Assembly (NCBI GenBank): GCA_008360955.1
Contig: LUCM01000232.1
Span: 1 to 64,000, forward strand
From: Fasciolopsis buskii
Taxonomy: Eukaryota; Platyhelminthes; Trematoda; Plagiorchiida; Fasciolidae
DNA length: 64,000 nucleotides
Direction of reading: 5' to 3'
Shown: positions 50,101-57,956 of the stretch, in pieces
How positions within the stretch are numbered: position 1 is the stretch's first letter
Layout of the letters: every line of letters starts with the position of its first letter
Made by a program: the position numbers and the translations under genes
Notes under the pieces: model-generated
The model's database searches: none
Told to the model about the DNA's origin: nothing
What the model saw: the letters and a program-made list of their open reading frames with translations, nothing else

Positions 50101-51558
50101 ACTACGTGCAACGTGTCACAACATCTATCGTCGTTAAGTAGCTTCTGGTGATGGTCGTTTGGTGGCCCAGTTCTAGTCAGTCATCTGTATCAACCGCGGT
50201 TAATGTAGCTAGCTTTTCCAAACTATCCACAGACCACGCCTCCACGTTCAATCACAAGTAGTCTTTTCTTATCACTGTCCATGACACTGCAAGACGATAG
50301 TTAGCGACTTCTAAATGACGGGGGGGGGGAATCTTAACTTTGCCTTCAGCTTAAAAGTATTTCATATGGAATAGTCAACATTTCTGAATGCACATTTATC
50401 GACGCAGTTTCATTTTTAGACTCAGAAATGGGGGCCCTATCGACGGAGATGTTTCCAGTACAGTAAGACTCTTTCAATTCAATCACATGTACACCTCTGG
50501 CTTTCTTTGGTGTGCACTGTTTGCTTTAATGATCGGCTTTCGAAGAGTCGCACAAAGAGTCCATGGAATAAATAAAGTTTTGTCAAAATTAAATCACAGC
50601 ATCCTAACAAACAAACACGTCCCCGGTTCCGATGTGGATTTTACCTTCGAGTCCCAGTCCCGGCAGCTGATCGCCGCAGAACGGTCCAGCTTGTTTTGTC
50701 CAAGCGATGCGATGCTCACTACAACCTAATGAATGTACTAAGCTCACTTTCACCGTTGCGACCGCTGTCTTCATGTGTTTCATTTCGTCGTAGTTAGATA
50801 TCAGCTAATGAGTTGTTGGTGTTTGTTATAGGAACAATGTCCGTACAAATGGATGGCTCCGGAATCCATTGAAAGGGGCCAGTACAAACTGAAAAGCGAT
50901 GTCTGGTCCTTTGGTATCTTCTTATGGGAAGTGTTCAGCTTGGGTGAGGTACCTTATCCGAATGTTTCGGTCGCTGATCTTACAGGGTGGCTTGCCGCAG
51001 GTAATCGGAATGCCCAGCCACTGCTCGCTGATGAGAGATTGTTCAGTTTGATGCGACAGTGCTGGGAAATGGAACCGGACAAACGACCTGGATTTCAAAT
51101 GATAGTCAGAGAATTGGCGGAGTGCTCATTAAAAACTCCTCCAAGTCCACAACGACAATTATCGCAGGACAGCGGGTGTTGCAGTGAATCCCGATCATGC
51201 CGCTCTTGTAGTGTTCACAGTCTCATTTTCACCGAAGGACACGATACAATGCGGCCGGTTGTGTCGCCAAAACCTGTGCCCCCTATGCGAACGAGTGTCT
51301 TGCTTGTTGGCTCCAAATCGTCCACGGTATGTTCATCACTTTTGCACATGTCCATTTCCATTCTCGTTTTATCTTATGCTTGATTAACGTAAATAGCTGG
51401 TTTCTTATTGGCCCCATCCATGAAGTTTTGATTCACTAATCAAAGTGTCACAAATGGACGCTTGTCAATTTGTCTTGTACTCGGTGATTGACTTCCAGGA
51501 GGACGGTCATTGGCCATCCACGAAAAGTTCTACAGTATATCCTCTCCTGAGGTGTTAG
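6878..51558 (+). CDS. FGF-receptor-like receptor tyrosine kinase (12 exons, whole gene)
   Basis: Joining the 12 exons listed separately gives 1038 codons plus stop, with GT/AG at every junction and compatible phase throughout. The product is predicted to be a single-pass membrane receptor that binds an extracellular ligand and phosphorylates tyrosines. Order: possible signal segment (1-31), Ig-like domain 1 (C37, W47, C85), a divergent second Ig-like region (about 138-260), a Ser-rich spacer (about 275-390), Ig-like domain 3 (C414, W426, C502), transmembrane helix (528-550), basic juxtamembrane region, kinase (651-951) and a Cys/Ser-rich tail. FGFR features are WE-x-x-R before the loop, GYGCFGVV at 665-672, VAIK with Lys700, αC Glu717 (the same 17-residue spacing as human FGFR1), GNLRDYL, a short kinase insert, and tandem tyrosines 849-850. 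HRD (818-820) and Asn825 are intact, but DFG is DLG (838-840). A VEGFR/PDGFR-type receptor is less likely because the kinase insert is short. The 44.7-kb span is mostly introns full of retroelement relics. Confidence 0.85.
7048..7075 (+). other. 28-nt intron
   Basis: It begins GTACGT and ends with a T-rich tract and CCGCAG. Reading through it hits a TAA within a few codons, whereas removing it joins the two halves of an Ig domain in frame (C37 to C85 spacing of 48 residues). Introns of this size are known from flatworm genes but are unusually short for animals in general. Confidence 0.8.
7076..7317 (+). CDS. Receptor kinase exon 2: second half of Ig domain 1
   Basis: It encodes residues 57-138. 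The classic Ig F-strand signature [15 protein letters not shown] is visible (D79-x-G-x-Y-x-C85). The frame continues open through a second cysteine (C110) to LNASEELK, with a sequon at N131. I first suspected an intron at 7216-7271 because of GT/AG-like ends, but removing it shifts the frame into a stop. Leaving it in keeps the frame open up to the donor at 7318, so this is one exon. Phase out is 1. Confidence 0.85.
7318..7351 (+). other. 34-nt intron
   Basis: It has a GTACAC donor and CTGTTCAG acceptor, and contains in-frame stops when read through. Removal restores an open frame (G|AT giving D138). It is the second very short intron in a row at the 5' end of this gene. Confidence 0.7.
7352..7524 (+). 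CDS. Receptor kinase exon 3: start of divergent Ig domain 2
   Basis: It encodes residues 138-195. A β-strand-rich run ([11 protein letters not shown]) is followed by W179 in VRWLPP, placed like the B and C strands of an Ig domain, but the expected B-strand cysteine is missing. It ends in CCG CAG|GTGAGA, a strong donor, phase 0. The phase matches the next exon 8.2 kb away. Confidence 0.7.
7525..15748 (+). other. Receptor kinase intron 3 (8.2 kb)
   Basis: It separates the two coding pieces of the second Ig-like region. It is AT-rich with only short chance frames. The one element I can support is the tRNA-like repeat at 9614-9775. No LINE or LTR coding relics were recognised in the remainder on either strand. 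Confidence 0.6.
9614..9775 (+). repeat. tRNA-like SINE head with A-rich tail
   Basis: An A-box-like TGGCCAAGCGG near 9622 and a B-box-like GGTTTGAGTCC near 9666 are spaced as in a tRNA. The ends of 9614-9690 can pair over 7 bp (GCCGGTG with CGCTGGT, including G-T pairs). About 85 nt of unrelated sequence follows, ending in an A/T-rich tract (ATTAATAAAAAAATTAAAGG). This layout fits a tRNA-derived SINE better than a functional tRNA. No hammerhead core was seen downstream. Confidence 0.5.
15749..15984 (+). CDS. Receptor kinase exon 4: rest of divergent Ig-like region 2
   Basis: It encodes residues 196-274. It is preceded by a strong acceptor (GTCGCTTTCTCTTACAG) and followed by GTAAGT. It contains C199, C213 and C251 with strand-like runs FKVEVSLPP and CITFTVLKN, consistent with the later strands of an Ig-like fold but without the D-x-G-x-Y-x-C signature. 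Phase in 0, phase out 2 (GA|T), matching both neighbours. Confidence 0.75.
16960..18620 (+). mobile_element. RTE-clade LINE relic A (endonuclease, linker, start of RT)
   Basis: Plus-strand pieces in shifting frames follow the order of an RTE LINE ORF. There is an endonuclease part with [11 protein letters not shown] at 17128-17160 (family: LLDWIPVDSRLCAVR), then RDMNS and SSVEAH at about 17325-17380 (family: GDMNAQVG..S-EEAH). The linker at 17926-18276 has [19 protein letters not shown] and AKSPDGI-PA, matching the block just before the RT. The start of the RT is EAQAGFHAG at about 18490-18520 (family: EQAGFRPG). Frameshifts and stops throughout mean it is dead. It belongs to the same broad family as the relics near 24, 45 and 60 kb. 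Confidence 0.75.
18868..18920. repeat. AT-rich dinucleotide microsatellite
   Basis: Imperfect (TA)n with interruptions, located just 3' of LINE relic A. Confidence 0.9.
19848..19919. repeat. (ACT/CTA)n trinucleotide microsatellite
   Basis: About 24 near-perfect copies, with a few ACC variants at the 3' end. It sits within intron 4, about 30 nt upstream of the acceptor of exon 5. The tract contains no AG, so it does not create competing acceptors, and it resembles repeated branch-point-like CTAC units. Confidence 0.95.
19953..20505 (+). CDS. Receptor kinase exon 5: Ser-rich spacer and first half of Ig domain 3
   Basis: It encodes residues 274-458. The acceptor is GATATTTCAG. The first base completes GA|T from exon 4, which rescues what would otherwise read as TGA. 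The first roughly 115 residues are rich in Ser, Pro and acidic residues with no domain, like a flexible extracellular spacer. The end carries [11 protein letters not shown] (C414, sequon N409) and LELWF (W426), the B and C strands of an Ig domain, plus a Cys cluster (CTEEC, LGC). The donor is CTCAAG|GTTAGT, phase 0. Confidence 0.8.
21751..21807 (-). ncRNA. Hammerhead ribozyme, type I, minimal stem III (left copy)
   Basis: Read on the minus strand: stem I 5' side GCACTG, core CTGATGA (21794-21788), stem II TCCT/AGGA with loop AACA, core GAAA (21773-21770), stem III ACA/TGT with a 2-nt loop, cleavage triplet GTA, then stem I 3' side CAGTGT. Stem I ends in a G-T pair here where the right copy has G-C. 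Outer TGGA/TCCA pairing across an internal loop extends stem I. Predicted cleavage falls between 21762 and 21761. The closing base pair of stem II is T-T instead of the usual G-C, which may lower activity. Confidence 0.7.
21812..21885 (-). other. tRNA-like SINE head with pol III boxes (left copy)
   Basis: On the minus strand it starts GCCTGCCCGG and ends GTTCGGGC. It has an A-box-like TGGCTAAGGCG and a B-box-like GGGTTCGCGTCCC, consistent with an internal RNA polymerase III promoter. Its position directly before the hammerhead mirrors the right copy. Confidence 0.7.
21974..22225. other. Assembly gap (252 N)
   Basis: A run of N located exactly between the two arms of an inverted repeat. The true sequence and length are unknown. 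Confidence 0.99.
22329..22402 (+). other. tRNA-like SINE head with pol III boxes (right copy)
   Basis: A-box-like TGGCTAAGGCG (22347-22357) and B-box-like GGGTTCGCGTCCC (22381-22393), with tRNA-like spacing between them. The tRNA fold is imperfect, so it is most likely a SINE promoter and not a working tRNA. Confidence 0.75.
22407..22463 (+). ncRNA. Hammerhead ribozyme, type I, minimal stem III (right copy)
   Basis: All conserved parts are in order. Stem I 5' GCACTG (22414-22419), CTGATGA (22420-22426), stem II TCCT (22428-22431) with AGGA (22436-22439) and loop AACA, GAAA (22441-22444), a very short stem III A44-C45-A46 with T49-G50-T51, cleavage nucleotide A22452 in a GTA triplet, and stem I 3' CAGTGC (22453-22458). 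TGGA (22407-22410) pairs with TCCA (22460-22463) across an internal loop, as expected for the tertiary contact of natural type I ribozymes. One departure is a T-T apposition in place of the G-C pair that normally closes stem II. Very short stem III forms are known in animal retroelement hammerheads, which can act as dimers. Confidence 0.8.
24100..24870 (+). mobile_element. RTE-clade LINE relic B (RT C-terminal half and tail)
   Basis: Plus-strand fragments include [14 protein letters not shown] and SKAKFITIS just after a degraded YADD region (about 24265-24400), corresponding to the palm and following region of the [13 protein letters not shown] lies at 24752-24784, the conserved tail motif of RTE proteins (family: LRWLGHVLRM). 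A stop interrupts at about 24437 and the frame shifts between blocks. Further decayed sequence extends on both sides. It is inactive and in the same orientation as the host gene. Confidence 0.7.
28862..29045 (+). CDS. Receptor kinase exon 6: second half of Ig domain 3
   Basis: It encodes residues 459-520. The chosen acceptor (CTTCTTTCCTTCGGACAG) is pyrimidine-rich and gives phase 0, matching exon 5. An upstream AG at 28808 would not fit the phase. It carries the Ig signature [19 protein letters not shown] (C502). The donor is TTCTG|GTGAGT, phase 1. The C414-C502 spacing of 88 is long for an Ig domain because of the insert at the exon junction. Confidence 0.85.
30496..30602. repeat. AT-rich imperfect microsatellite (about 105 nt)
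   Basis: Mixed (TA)n and ATGTATA/TAATG units. Much of it could fold back on itself. Confidence 0.9.
32606..32811. repeat. 0.2-kb dispersed repeat, copy 1
   Basis: It matches 39135-39337 with few differences. The last roughly 150 nt are almost identical, including TTGGGCAGCGCGCACTTC and ATTTCTTATGAGTAGCTCG. Weaker similarity continues about 20 nt beyond the 3' end. No coding content, terminal inverted repeats or poly-A tail were recognised. Confidence 0.9.
35781..36825 (+). mobile_element. CR1/Jockey-like LINE, 5'-truncated 3' end
   Basis: The frame 35781-36269 has the RT signatures [29 protein letters not shown] (the catalytic YADD, near 35883), DLNKSKC, and [14 protein letters not shown] near 36120. 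After stops and frame changes, 36376-36759 gives the typical C-terminal tail ([25 protein letters not shown]). The copy ends in short tandem units, ATACA then ATGCA (36790-36823), like the microsatellite-like 3' ends of CR1-type elements. It begins inside the RT, so it is 5'-truncated and dead. It is less decayed than the RTE relics, so probably a younger insertion. Confidence 0.85.
37984..38535 (+). CDS. Receptor kinase exon 7: transmembrane helix, juxtamembrane, kinase N-lobe
   Basis: It encodes residues 520-704. The acceptor is CGCCCTCAACTGCAG. The phase (G|CC) matches exon 6. The segment [23 protein letters not shown] forms the membrane helix (528-550), followed by RARRK as the cytoplasmic stop signal. 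A long basic juxtamembrane segment leads to WEVSR (651-655), the glycine-rich loop LGYGCFGVV and VAIKTLK with the ATP-binding Lys700. The loop-to-Lys segment is extended by a Pro/Gly-rich insert of about ten residues relative to vertebrate FGFRs. The donor is A|GTGAGT, phase 1. Confidence 0.9.
39135..39337. repeat. 0.2-kb dispersed repeat, copy 2
   Basis: Same orientation as copy 1 at 32606-32811 and nearly identical over the 3' 150 nt, with small indels near the 5' end. Flanking sequences differ upstream. Two copies in adjacent introns of one gene suggest a dispersed non-coding element or a local duplication. Confidence 0.9.
41157..41188. repeat. (TA)n microsatellite
   Basis: Perfect TA run of about 15 units. 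Confidence 0.95.
42903..43016 (+). CDS. Receptor kinase exon 8: αC helix
   Basis: It encodes residues 704-742. The acceptor has a long pyrimidine tract (CCCTTTTTGTCTTTTAG). It reads [18 protein letters not shown], with the αC glutamate E717 at the same distance from the Lys as in FGFR1, then [13 protein letters not shown], a close match to the FGFR signature N-I-INLLGACTQ. The donor is CAACAAG|GTATGA, phase 1. Confidence 0.92.
45430..46370 (+). mobile_element. RTE-clade LINE relic C (RT palm to C-terminus)
   Basis: Plus-strand fragments carry [17 protein letters not shown] near 45600-45650 with the RT catalytic [15 protein letters not shown], then [20 protein letters not shown] (45841-45900). 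The C-terminal block is [12 protein letters not shown] and [10 protein letters not shown] (46251-46280), all in the order of RTE proteins (family: TWHRGMKELTS, LPGWGPRD). Stops and frameshifts show it is dead. It lies in sense orientation inside intron 8. Confidence 0.8.
47029..47113 (+). repeat. tRNA-like element, probably SINE head or tRNA pseudogene
   Basis: A-box-like TGGTCAAACGG (about 47037) and B-box-like GGTTCGAGTTCC (about 47079) with tRNA-like spacing, followed by a TTTTT run near 47107 that could end a pol III transcript. The stems are imperfect, so a functional tRNA is unlikely. Confidence 0.5.
47581..47598. repeat. (AT)n microsatellite
   Basis: Short perfect AT run. Confidence 0.9.
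48675..48895 (+). CDS. Receptor kinase exon 9: hinge, kinase insert, αE
   Basis: It encodes residues 742-815. The acceptor (CCTCGATGGTCAG) lies inside a longer open frame and was chosen because it gives phase 1 (G|AT) and joins CTQQQ to [19 protein letters not shown], matching the FGFR hinge pattern. An alternative AG at 48606 gives the wrong phase. The insert (about 763-790) is short and acidic, followed by the αE run [18 protein letters not shown]. The donor is TTGCAG|GTGGGC, phase 0. Confidence 0.9.
48896..49859 (+). other. Receptor kinase intron 9 (1.0 kb)
   Basis: No gene or repeat recognised. The 158-codon minus-strand frame at 48648-49124 overlaps coding exon 9 and is a shadow. Confidence 0.6.
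49860..49976 (+). CDS. Receptor kinase exon 10: catalytic loop and DLG motif
   Basis: It encodes residues 816-854 with both boundaries in phase 0 (acceptor TTCATTTGCAG, donor CGA|GTGAGT). HRDVAARN (818-825) supplies the catalytic Asp820 and Asn825. The AAR form is typical of receptor tyrosine kinases. The metal-binding motif reads GDLGFAR, so DFG is DLG with the Asp838 retained and a Phe one residue later. The tandem activation-loop tyrosines Y849-Y850 correspond to the pair in FGFR1. Confidence 0.93.
49977..50831 (+). other. Receptor kinase intron 10 (0.86 kb)
   Basis: It contains a run of ten G at 50320-50329. The plus frame at 50388-50729 has no recognisable domain. Confidence 0.6.
50832..51326 (+). 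CDS. Receptor kinase exon 11: activation segment, C-lobe, tail
   Basis: It encodes residues 855-1019. The acceptor is TTTGTTATAG. It reads [10 protein letters not shown] (APE at 863-865; most FGFRs have PVKWMAPEA), then [23 protein letters not shown], the αF and following loop diagnostic of tyrosine kinases, and [12 protein letters not shown]. The kinase ends near 951. The tail is rich in Ser and Cys ([12 protein letters not shown]) and Pro (SPKPVPP). The donor ACG|GTATGT is strong. Without splicing the frame runs to a stop at 51383, giving an alternative hydrophobic C-terminus. Confidence 0.93.
51327..51498 (+). other. Receptor kinase intron 11 (172 nt, proposed)
   Basis: GTATGT at the 5' end and GACTTCCAG at the 3' end. 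It is optional: the unspliced reading stays open for another 18 codons, so an alternative 3' end is possible. Confidence 0.45.
51499..51558 (+). CDS. Receptor kinase exon 12: proposed C-terminal end
   Basis: Nineteen codons plus TAG in the phase left by exon 11. It reads [19 protein letters not shown] and includes one tyrosine in an STVYPLL context that could be a phosphorylation site. Support is phase and acceptor only, since the tail has no conserved motif. No clear AATAAA was seen close downstream. Confidence 0.4.
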   Translation, partial: EDGHWPSTKSSTVYPLLRC

Positions 51559-54500
51559 ATAGATATGGAGAAGTTGGAATCCGGCCGTAAATTTGTTGGG
51601 TAAATTGATTATATGCTGATCCCAGAGGGGGTCCATATCAGTGGAATGTAAAGCCGGACCTTCTCTATATGCTACTCCACATCAAATGTCTGGTCATCTG
51701 GGGAACGGAACACAATACAGGCAAGAGACGGAGTAAATTCCGATTTTGTTGAGATAAATTTTGGGTTTGGCCACAACCTGTTCATCTTTCTGGACATCTG
51801 ATGAGATGAAGTGTGTTCCGAGCATCAGTGTACCGTTGTTCATAATGTAGGAACTGGCAATTTATAGGAATCTGTGCTATAGGCAAATGACATGCGGATA
51901 CGATGAAAAGATCTATCAGCTAACTTGCTCGAGCTCTAGGAGTGTTGGGTTTTTCGTTTACGAGATCCACCCACGAGATAGCGATATGGTTACGACGATT
52001 AATTCGCATGAGTTTAACCATGATCCCTGTTTATTTGCTTATTCTTTAATTTGGCCAATCGTTTTCAACCCTATCAACTTATGATAATCGATGGATAACC
52101 ATTGATGGAAGTTCCGGATTAATGCCCATGGAATCGTCGCACAAGTTGATTGCGATTTCAGATGATATGTGCCGTAAGCAGTCGGTGGCGTGATTTCATA
52201 CAAAATCCTTGCCCGTCTGCATGACTTTTTCAACTTACTGTTTGAAATTCGTGTCCACTATTCTTCGTTCGTTTATTGTCCGAATAATCGGCGGCGCAAG
52301 GTTACAATCAAAGCATGAGCAGATCAGCATAGGCTTAATGGTTTTCGATACTGACACTCAAGTTCTTGCTCAGTCAGTGTAGATTACGTACACTATGCGG
52401 CCTCTGTTTGGGGTTAGTTAACTGTCGTTCGCAGTTCATTAATCCAACCTAACAAACTAGTACGCTGTGCTTAATTGAACGCTGTCCTTCAAAAGTCCCA
52501 CCTCCAGATAGAGTATGGTTCCTAGTCTTCGTACCGCCGGCATATCATGTTTAATCCTGACTAAAGTCAGTACAGGTGATTGTCAGCGACATCTAAGTCT
52601 TGAGGGAAGATTCCAAAGACAACCCCAGGGACTTTTGATACTTATTTACGGCTCTCAAGCTTCGCACTACAGCCTTCCGGTTTGAGTATGGCTGTCAAGT
52701 ATTGATGCAACCACCAAGTTACCTACAGCATTTACCGTCGTCCTGCAGTTCTTCCATTCCCTTTCTATTTATCTATGCTTTTTGTCTTTTCGGATAAATG
52801 ACGTTAGGAGATAGCGACCAAATCTGCGTCAACCAAATACCCAGTTGGCGTTTTGTTAAACTCTGTTTTATGTCCCCGTGTTCACATCAAACATTTCGTT
52901 AATGGGCATCATACTGCCATTTTCGCTGTGTGGATATTGTCTTTACATGTACTTAGAACGACTACATAAACTAGACGAAACATAATTAGGGAAGATAAAA
53001 GCTACCCAACTTCTCAAATTCTGCATTTTTGACTTCAGTTTCTTTATTATGGTCTTCAAATCAAGGAACAACTATGATGTGCTTGATCTACTTATTTGTG
53101 GTTATTATTTTGTTATCTGTTACACGGATGTGGTTTAGTTTTATGATACAAATGAATTAAAATTAGCTTGTATATACTGCCATCTCCGTGATCACGGGGT
53201 GCCACGTGAATAGAAGACAGTCGACTGATGGCTGCTAAAGCACCTGAACAATGTAATCTGGTTTGTGATCCCTTACAAACGCCTCGTTTTTCTGCTGTGC
53301 TACGTATCAGTTGCCTTGAGAATCACAAGTGGCTATCGGTTGAACGTCCAGGCGTATCAAGCAAATTCACACAGGAAACGTTGAGTTGCATGTGCATTTT
53401 GTGACCCTAGTGGGGGTAATGTGAGAAAAATGTATTTAGAGTCCTAGATTGTCATTCGACTTGCCAACAACTAAGTTTTTTCTTTCCAATCGATTTTCTT
53501 CTCTGCGGGATAGAAGAAGGATCAAGTGACTTAATGGGTAAACAGTTTTTATCAACTTGACTGGGCGGAATTTCCGTACTCACGGAAAACCGCTGATGGT
53601 TACTTTGTTTGTGCATGTGTGTAAGCGTGTAGATATGCATGTGCTCAGCACCCGATGCGATAAAATTTTCCGGTTAATCTTGACTTGACTTTTCTATTCC
53701 TGGTTGACTTATCACTACACTACATTTCTGTTTCATTTTGTATCGATAATCATATTGTCACTTACTGTTTTCGTGAATATTCAAAATTAGTTCAGGCAGC
53801 TGGGGATGCGACCATAATTTAAGGACACTGACTGCCGTGGTCACCCGGAACTATTTATTCACCTCCGTTTCGAAAACATTAGTTCGCGTTAGATATTCTA
53901 GTATTCCGCAGCTTTAATAGGTTTGTCGTCTTTTTTTACATCGGTTGTGCTCAGCCAAGTGTTCAAGGTTTCTGAACTAGTTCTTGCTCAGGAATCTACA
54001 TAGTTCGAAAGAAGTCTTCTCTATTTTCAGGTTATCAATGAACTTGAAAGCATCACAAGACTTCAGCACTAAATTGCTTCAATAGTGTGCCATATCCATC
54101 TCGTGGATGAGAATTTCATTCGCAGCACGCATCTACCAATCGGCTTTTTAGGATCAGGTGGCAGTACGGCCTAGAAAATCCGGACTTACATGGTGTTGGT
54201 ACCTTCTGTTACAATTCATTCTAAGTGGTCCGGATCGCCACTACTACAGTCGTTTATCTACTTTTTCGTCACCTAGATCATGCCTTTTGTCATTTTAGTT
54301 CTCTCTGTGTAGTTTGCAGTTTGAATAAAACAAAACTGCCGACAACCATTCATCCGCACCTGTTTCTCAGTACCATTCGGAAATATCGTAGTTTTACTTG
54401 GTGCAAAACTCCACCTTTTACGAAAGAGAGAAAAAGATTTATCGCATGTTGATTTCTGCTCCTGGCCCAATAAGTCCGGAGCGCTTTATTAGCTAGCCTC

Positions 54501-56937
54501 ACTATCGTCACTGGCTATTTAACGGCCATATGTTTGCGAATGATGGCAGAATTGCCGAAACACATATCAGTCGGGCACTTTTGGTTAACTCTTCTATCAA
54601 CGATTGTCTGTTTCTTCCTTCGGGCATTTGCTCTCATTCTTCATTTTGTTATCTTTGCTCTAGAAGTTTTAGGCTTGATAAGTTCTGGCATCCTTATGTC
54701 TAAAGATAAACGATTTACATGGCTTTGCAAAAGACAAAAATTGCAACGTTTTTCCAATCACTGCATTCTGTGTTCAATTAGTATAGGCCAAGCTACCCTT
54801 GTTACTCACGAAAACGTTCGGTTGATGTTGGAACAAACTTTTTGTCAACTACCGCATGACATCACTGGTTTTCTTCTGCATGGCATTCGCGGGAAAACAT
54901 CGGATGGATCATACTAAATTAATGGACAAACACACAAACCATCAAGAAGCTCCTTTCCGCAATCAACTAATGATTTGCTTGGCAGTGAAACCTCTAGTTG
55001 AAACCAGTTTTTCGTTATGGTAATGATAATACGGTCGTTCTCAAATACCCCTTAACTAGAGAATGGATCAGTTAACTTTGAGTGGTCTATCAGTATTCAT
55101 CTATCTAGCCATGCTCTCAGTTAATCGCTTGACAGTAACTTGTGGGAAGTGATTTCATTGTACTTTCGATGCAGTCCACTATTCTTCCTATAAAATGATA
55201 TTTCCTCTAATCCACTCCCTTATTCGAATAACGGAAATGCTGACTTGTTCGTTCGAATGATTAATTCTCACTATTCATTACTACAAACGCATCAAACCTG
55301 GGCTCATTTAAGTTTCGTCCAATCCATGTTTGTTTGGGAATGCGTCCTCTTGGTCAAAATTAGCTTTTGTTAGCTCGGCGAACCACTATATGGATGGAGA
55401 TCGGCTACTGCAAAGCTAATGACCTCGGTTGCTGAATAGGATCAAGGTCACTTCTTAACTCCAAATCAGTGTACTATGATCCTGGCATCATCATTTCGTG
55501 GCCTGGCTTACTGATCGTCGTCGAGACTTACCTGCGCCAATCAATCCAGCTGCTCACTTTTAGTCCTAAAACAGCAAAATCCTTGGTACTTAGTTGTCTT
55601 GTTTTCTGGTAGGGTTCCTCTGATTGTCACTTTCCAGTCAGACCTTAGACGACTTTCACCTTTCTGGGCACCAGGTGAGCTGAAATGAGCAGATAAATAT
55701 GTGAACTGGCTGATAAGCAAGCACGAAGTTATTAGTATGTTTGCCCTCCATAATTTCTACTCATGAAAGTGCAGGTTGATTTGTCCATGTTACTGACGCC
55801 ATGTAGTTTGCGGACCATATATATTCTGTGTACATATTAAGTGGTGTCGGAACCACGGCGATAGGAAGAAACCTACAAAAGAAGTAGAAAAAGAGAAAAA
55901 GCGGTGTTTATAGTTTGTCACACATTAACTCATCCGAAAGGCGCAACATCGACTTTGGTTAGCCTGCGGTTGCGCCACTGCCCGGCGCTGGAATCCCAAG
56001 TGTGGTGACCAGTGACCGAAAGATTTGATTACTGTGCCCCTCCTAAGGTCCGATGGAAACAAGAGGCGAACGGCTAAATCCTCTTTACTGGCATAGATCT
56101 CACCCACTAGCTCATAATGCCATCATCAGGCCTCAAAATATCCAGCAACAAACATTACGAGCTGGATACTACTATTTCTTCCCCGTCCTCGTTTACTTCG
56201 TGAGCATAAATTAACTTACCAACAATTTAAAGCCATTCTGGCGGCCGGTTTTCTATCAGTAACGTGGGTAGCATATAGCGTTGTCGTTCGACAGCTTGTT
56301 AATCACAAAGACTATTGAGGAACAACAATTTGCCGCCGGAGAGCTTTTCAGTGACTCGACTTCCATACGCTTTACTCTTAAAATTTCCTGCAACTCGGTT
56401 CTTCAGGGTTTCCGCGCCGCACTATTGTTGCCAATTTGCTCGAAAACTTTTTCAAGTATTTCGGTTTCCTTGTATACTGTGCGCCTTCAGCGAAGTTGCT
56501 GAGAATACCAATGGAAAATGTTCACTAAGCACTACTGGGGGTTTGACCTAAAATGCGTGGTCTTTACTGACTGAAAGTCTGGTTACGAATAAGCAAATGG
56601 GAGCAATCGACTCCATATCGTTACCTAACGGCAAGTCTAATGTAAGGAATTTTTATCTTAAGATGCACAATATACACAGGGAATAGTTTGACATTATCTT
56701 CTAGGGAGACTATTTAGACAATCGTAGTTATCGGTCCAATATAAATCAAAACTCCAGCGTACATACTACCGCCTCCGGGATGATGAGGTTATCAGGGCGC
56801 GCGTACCTGGCAGTTACAGTCAGCCGATCGGTTCTGAAAGATGAGTGGTCCACAAAACGAGTGAATCCTCATTTGCATTTGAAAAATACTCTTTTGTATC
56901 AGTTTATAGAAAAAGAATTCCGACAGATCAGAAGTTT

Positions 56938-56968
<31 letters not shown>
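56938..56968. repeat. (GTA/TAG)n trinucleotide microsatellite
   Basis: About nine TAG units with one TATTAG interruption. Complementary in unit type to the (CTA)n tract at 19848-19919. Confidence 0.9.
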
Positions 56969-57666
56969 GTGGCACTTTTCTATCTTTCACCTCATTCCCA
57001 TTTCCAACCCAGGACCAAATTGTGAACTTGTTAGTTGATTCAAGCCCTAACGCTGTAATTACCGGTTATTCCGAATTGTCCCATAAATGTTTTTGGGGTA
57101 AGACCCTCGCGAAACGTCCATGTGAAACCGAGTTATGAAAAAATCGAGGTGCGATTTAGTTTAGCGTTCTTCCAAAACGGAACAATACGGATCTATGTTG
57201 TGGTTACATCAGAAATCGTAGTAAATCTTGTCCAAAAGACAACAGACATGTTTGTGAACATTCTGCACTTTGTATATTTCAATTTGGACAGTATTGGCCA
57301 TCTCGCTTATCCGAGTTGTCATTTTGTTTCTCTTTCCAGGGTTACGTCGAAATGCAATCAAACGAGTATTTAGAGCCAAGATTCACATTGAATCTTAGTT
57401 CAACTGACTGTTCACCTGTCTAACAGTTTCCGCCGTCAAATCAATCCCTTGCCTTTTGTCCCAAATTCCGTTTTACCCCTTCCCACACTGTCCATTTCAG
57501 TGGTCGACCATCGCTCCAGCATCTATCTATCATTTACTACATACACCACTGCCTCTGTCTCCCCAACCTTGTATTTGCTAGAGAGATTTTATATTTTTAT
57601 CGATCATTATCAAACTCCGTCTATCTATCTATTTGTATACGCACTTGTACACGCAGACATTTATTG

Positions 57667-57697
57667 TATACATACATATATATATATATATTATACA
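57667..57697. repeat. TA-rich microsatellite
   Basis: CATACATA followed by (TA)n. Confidence 0.9.
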
Positions 57698-57956
57698 AAA
57701 TACATTTTACATTTTAGGCATAAACCTGAGTGCGCCTTTTTGACCTAGCTTGATTTCCAATCATTTTTTAAGTTTTACTGTCTGCTCGTCTCCAATTGTT
57801 TGAATTTGCTTTGCACTGAAAGAGAACTGGTGATAACAGACGTTCAGTCGGCCCTTATTCAGTAGCCGTAGAGCGTCAATCAACACTTGGAATCGAGAAA
57901 AAATAGGCTTGTTGTCATTTGGATATTCCGCGGTTAAGTATGAGGCTGGTACCGAC

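Larger units (their letters stand above)
51559..57956. other. 3' flank, no recognisable gene
   Basis: AT-rich with short frames only. The 127-codon plus frame at 54534-54917 has a hydrophobic N-terminal half (VCFFLRAFALILHFVIFALEVLGLI) but no splice or family support. Microsatellites at about 56938-56968 are listed separately. Untranslated sequence of the receptor gene probably starts here. Confidence 0.4.
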
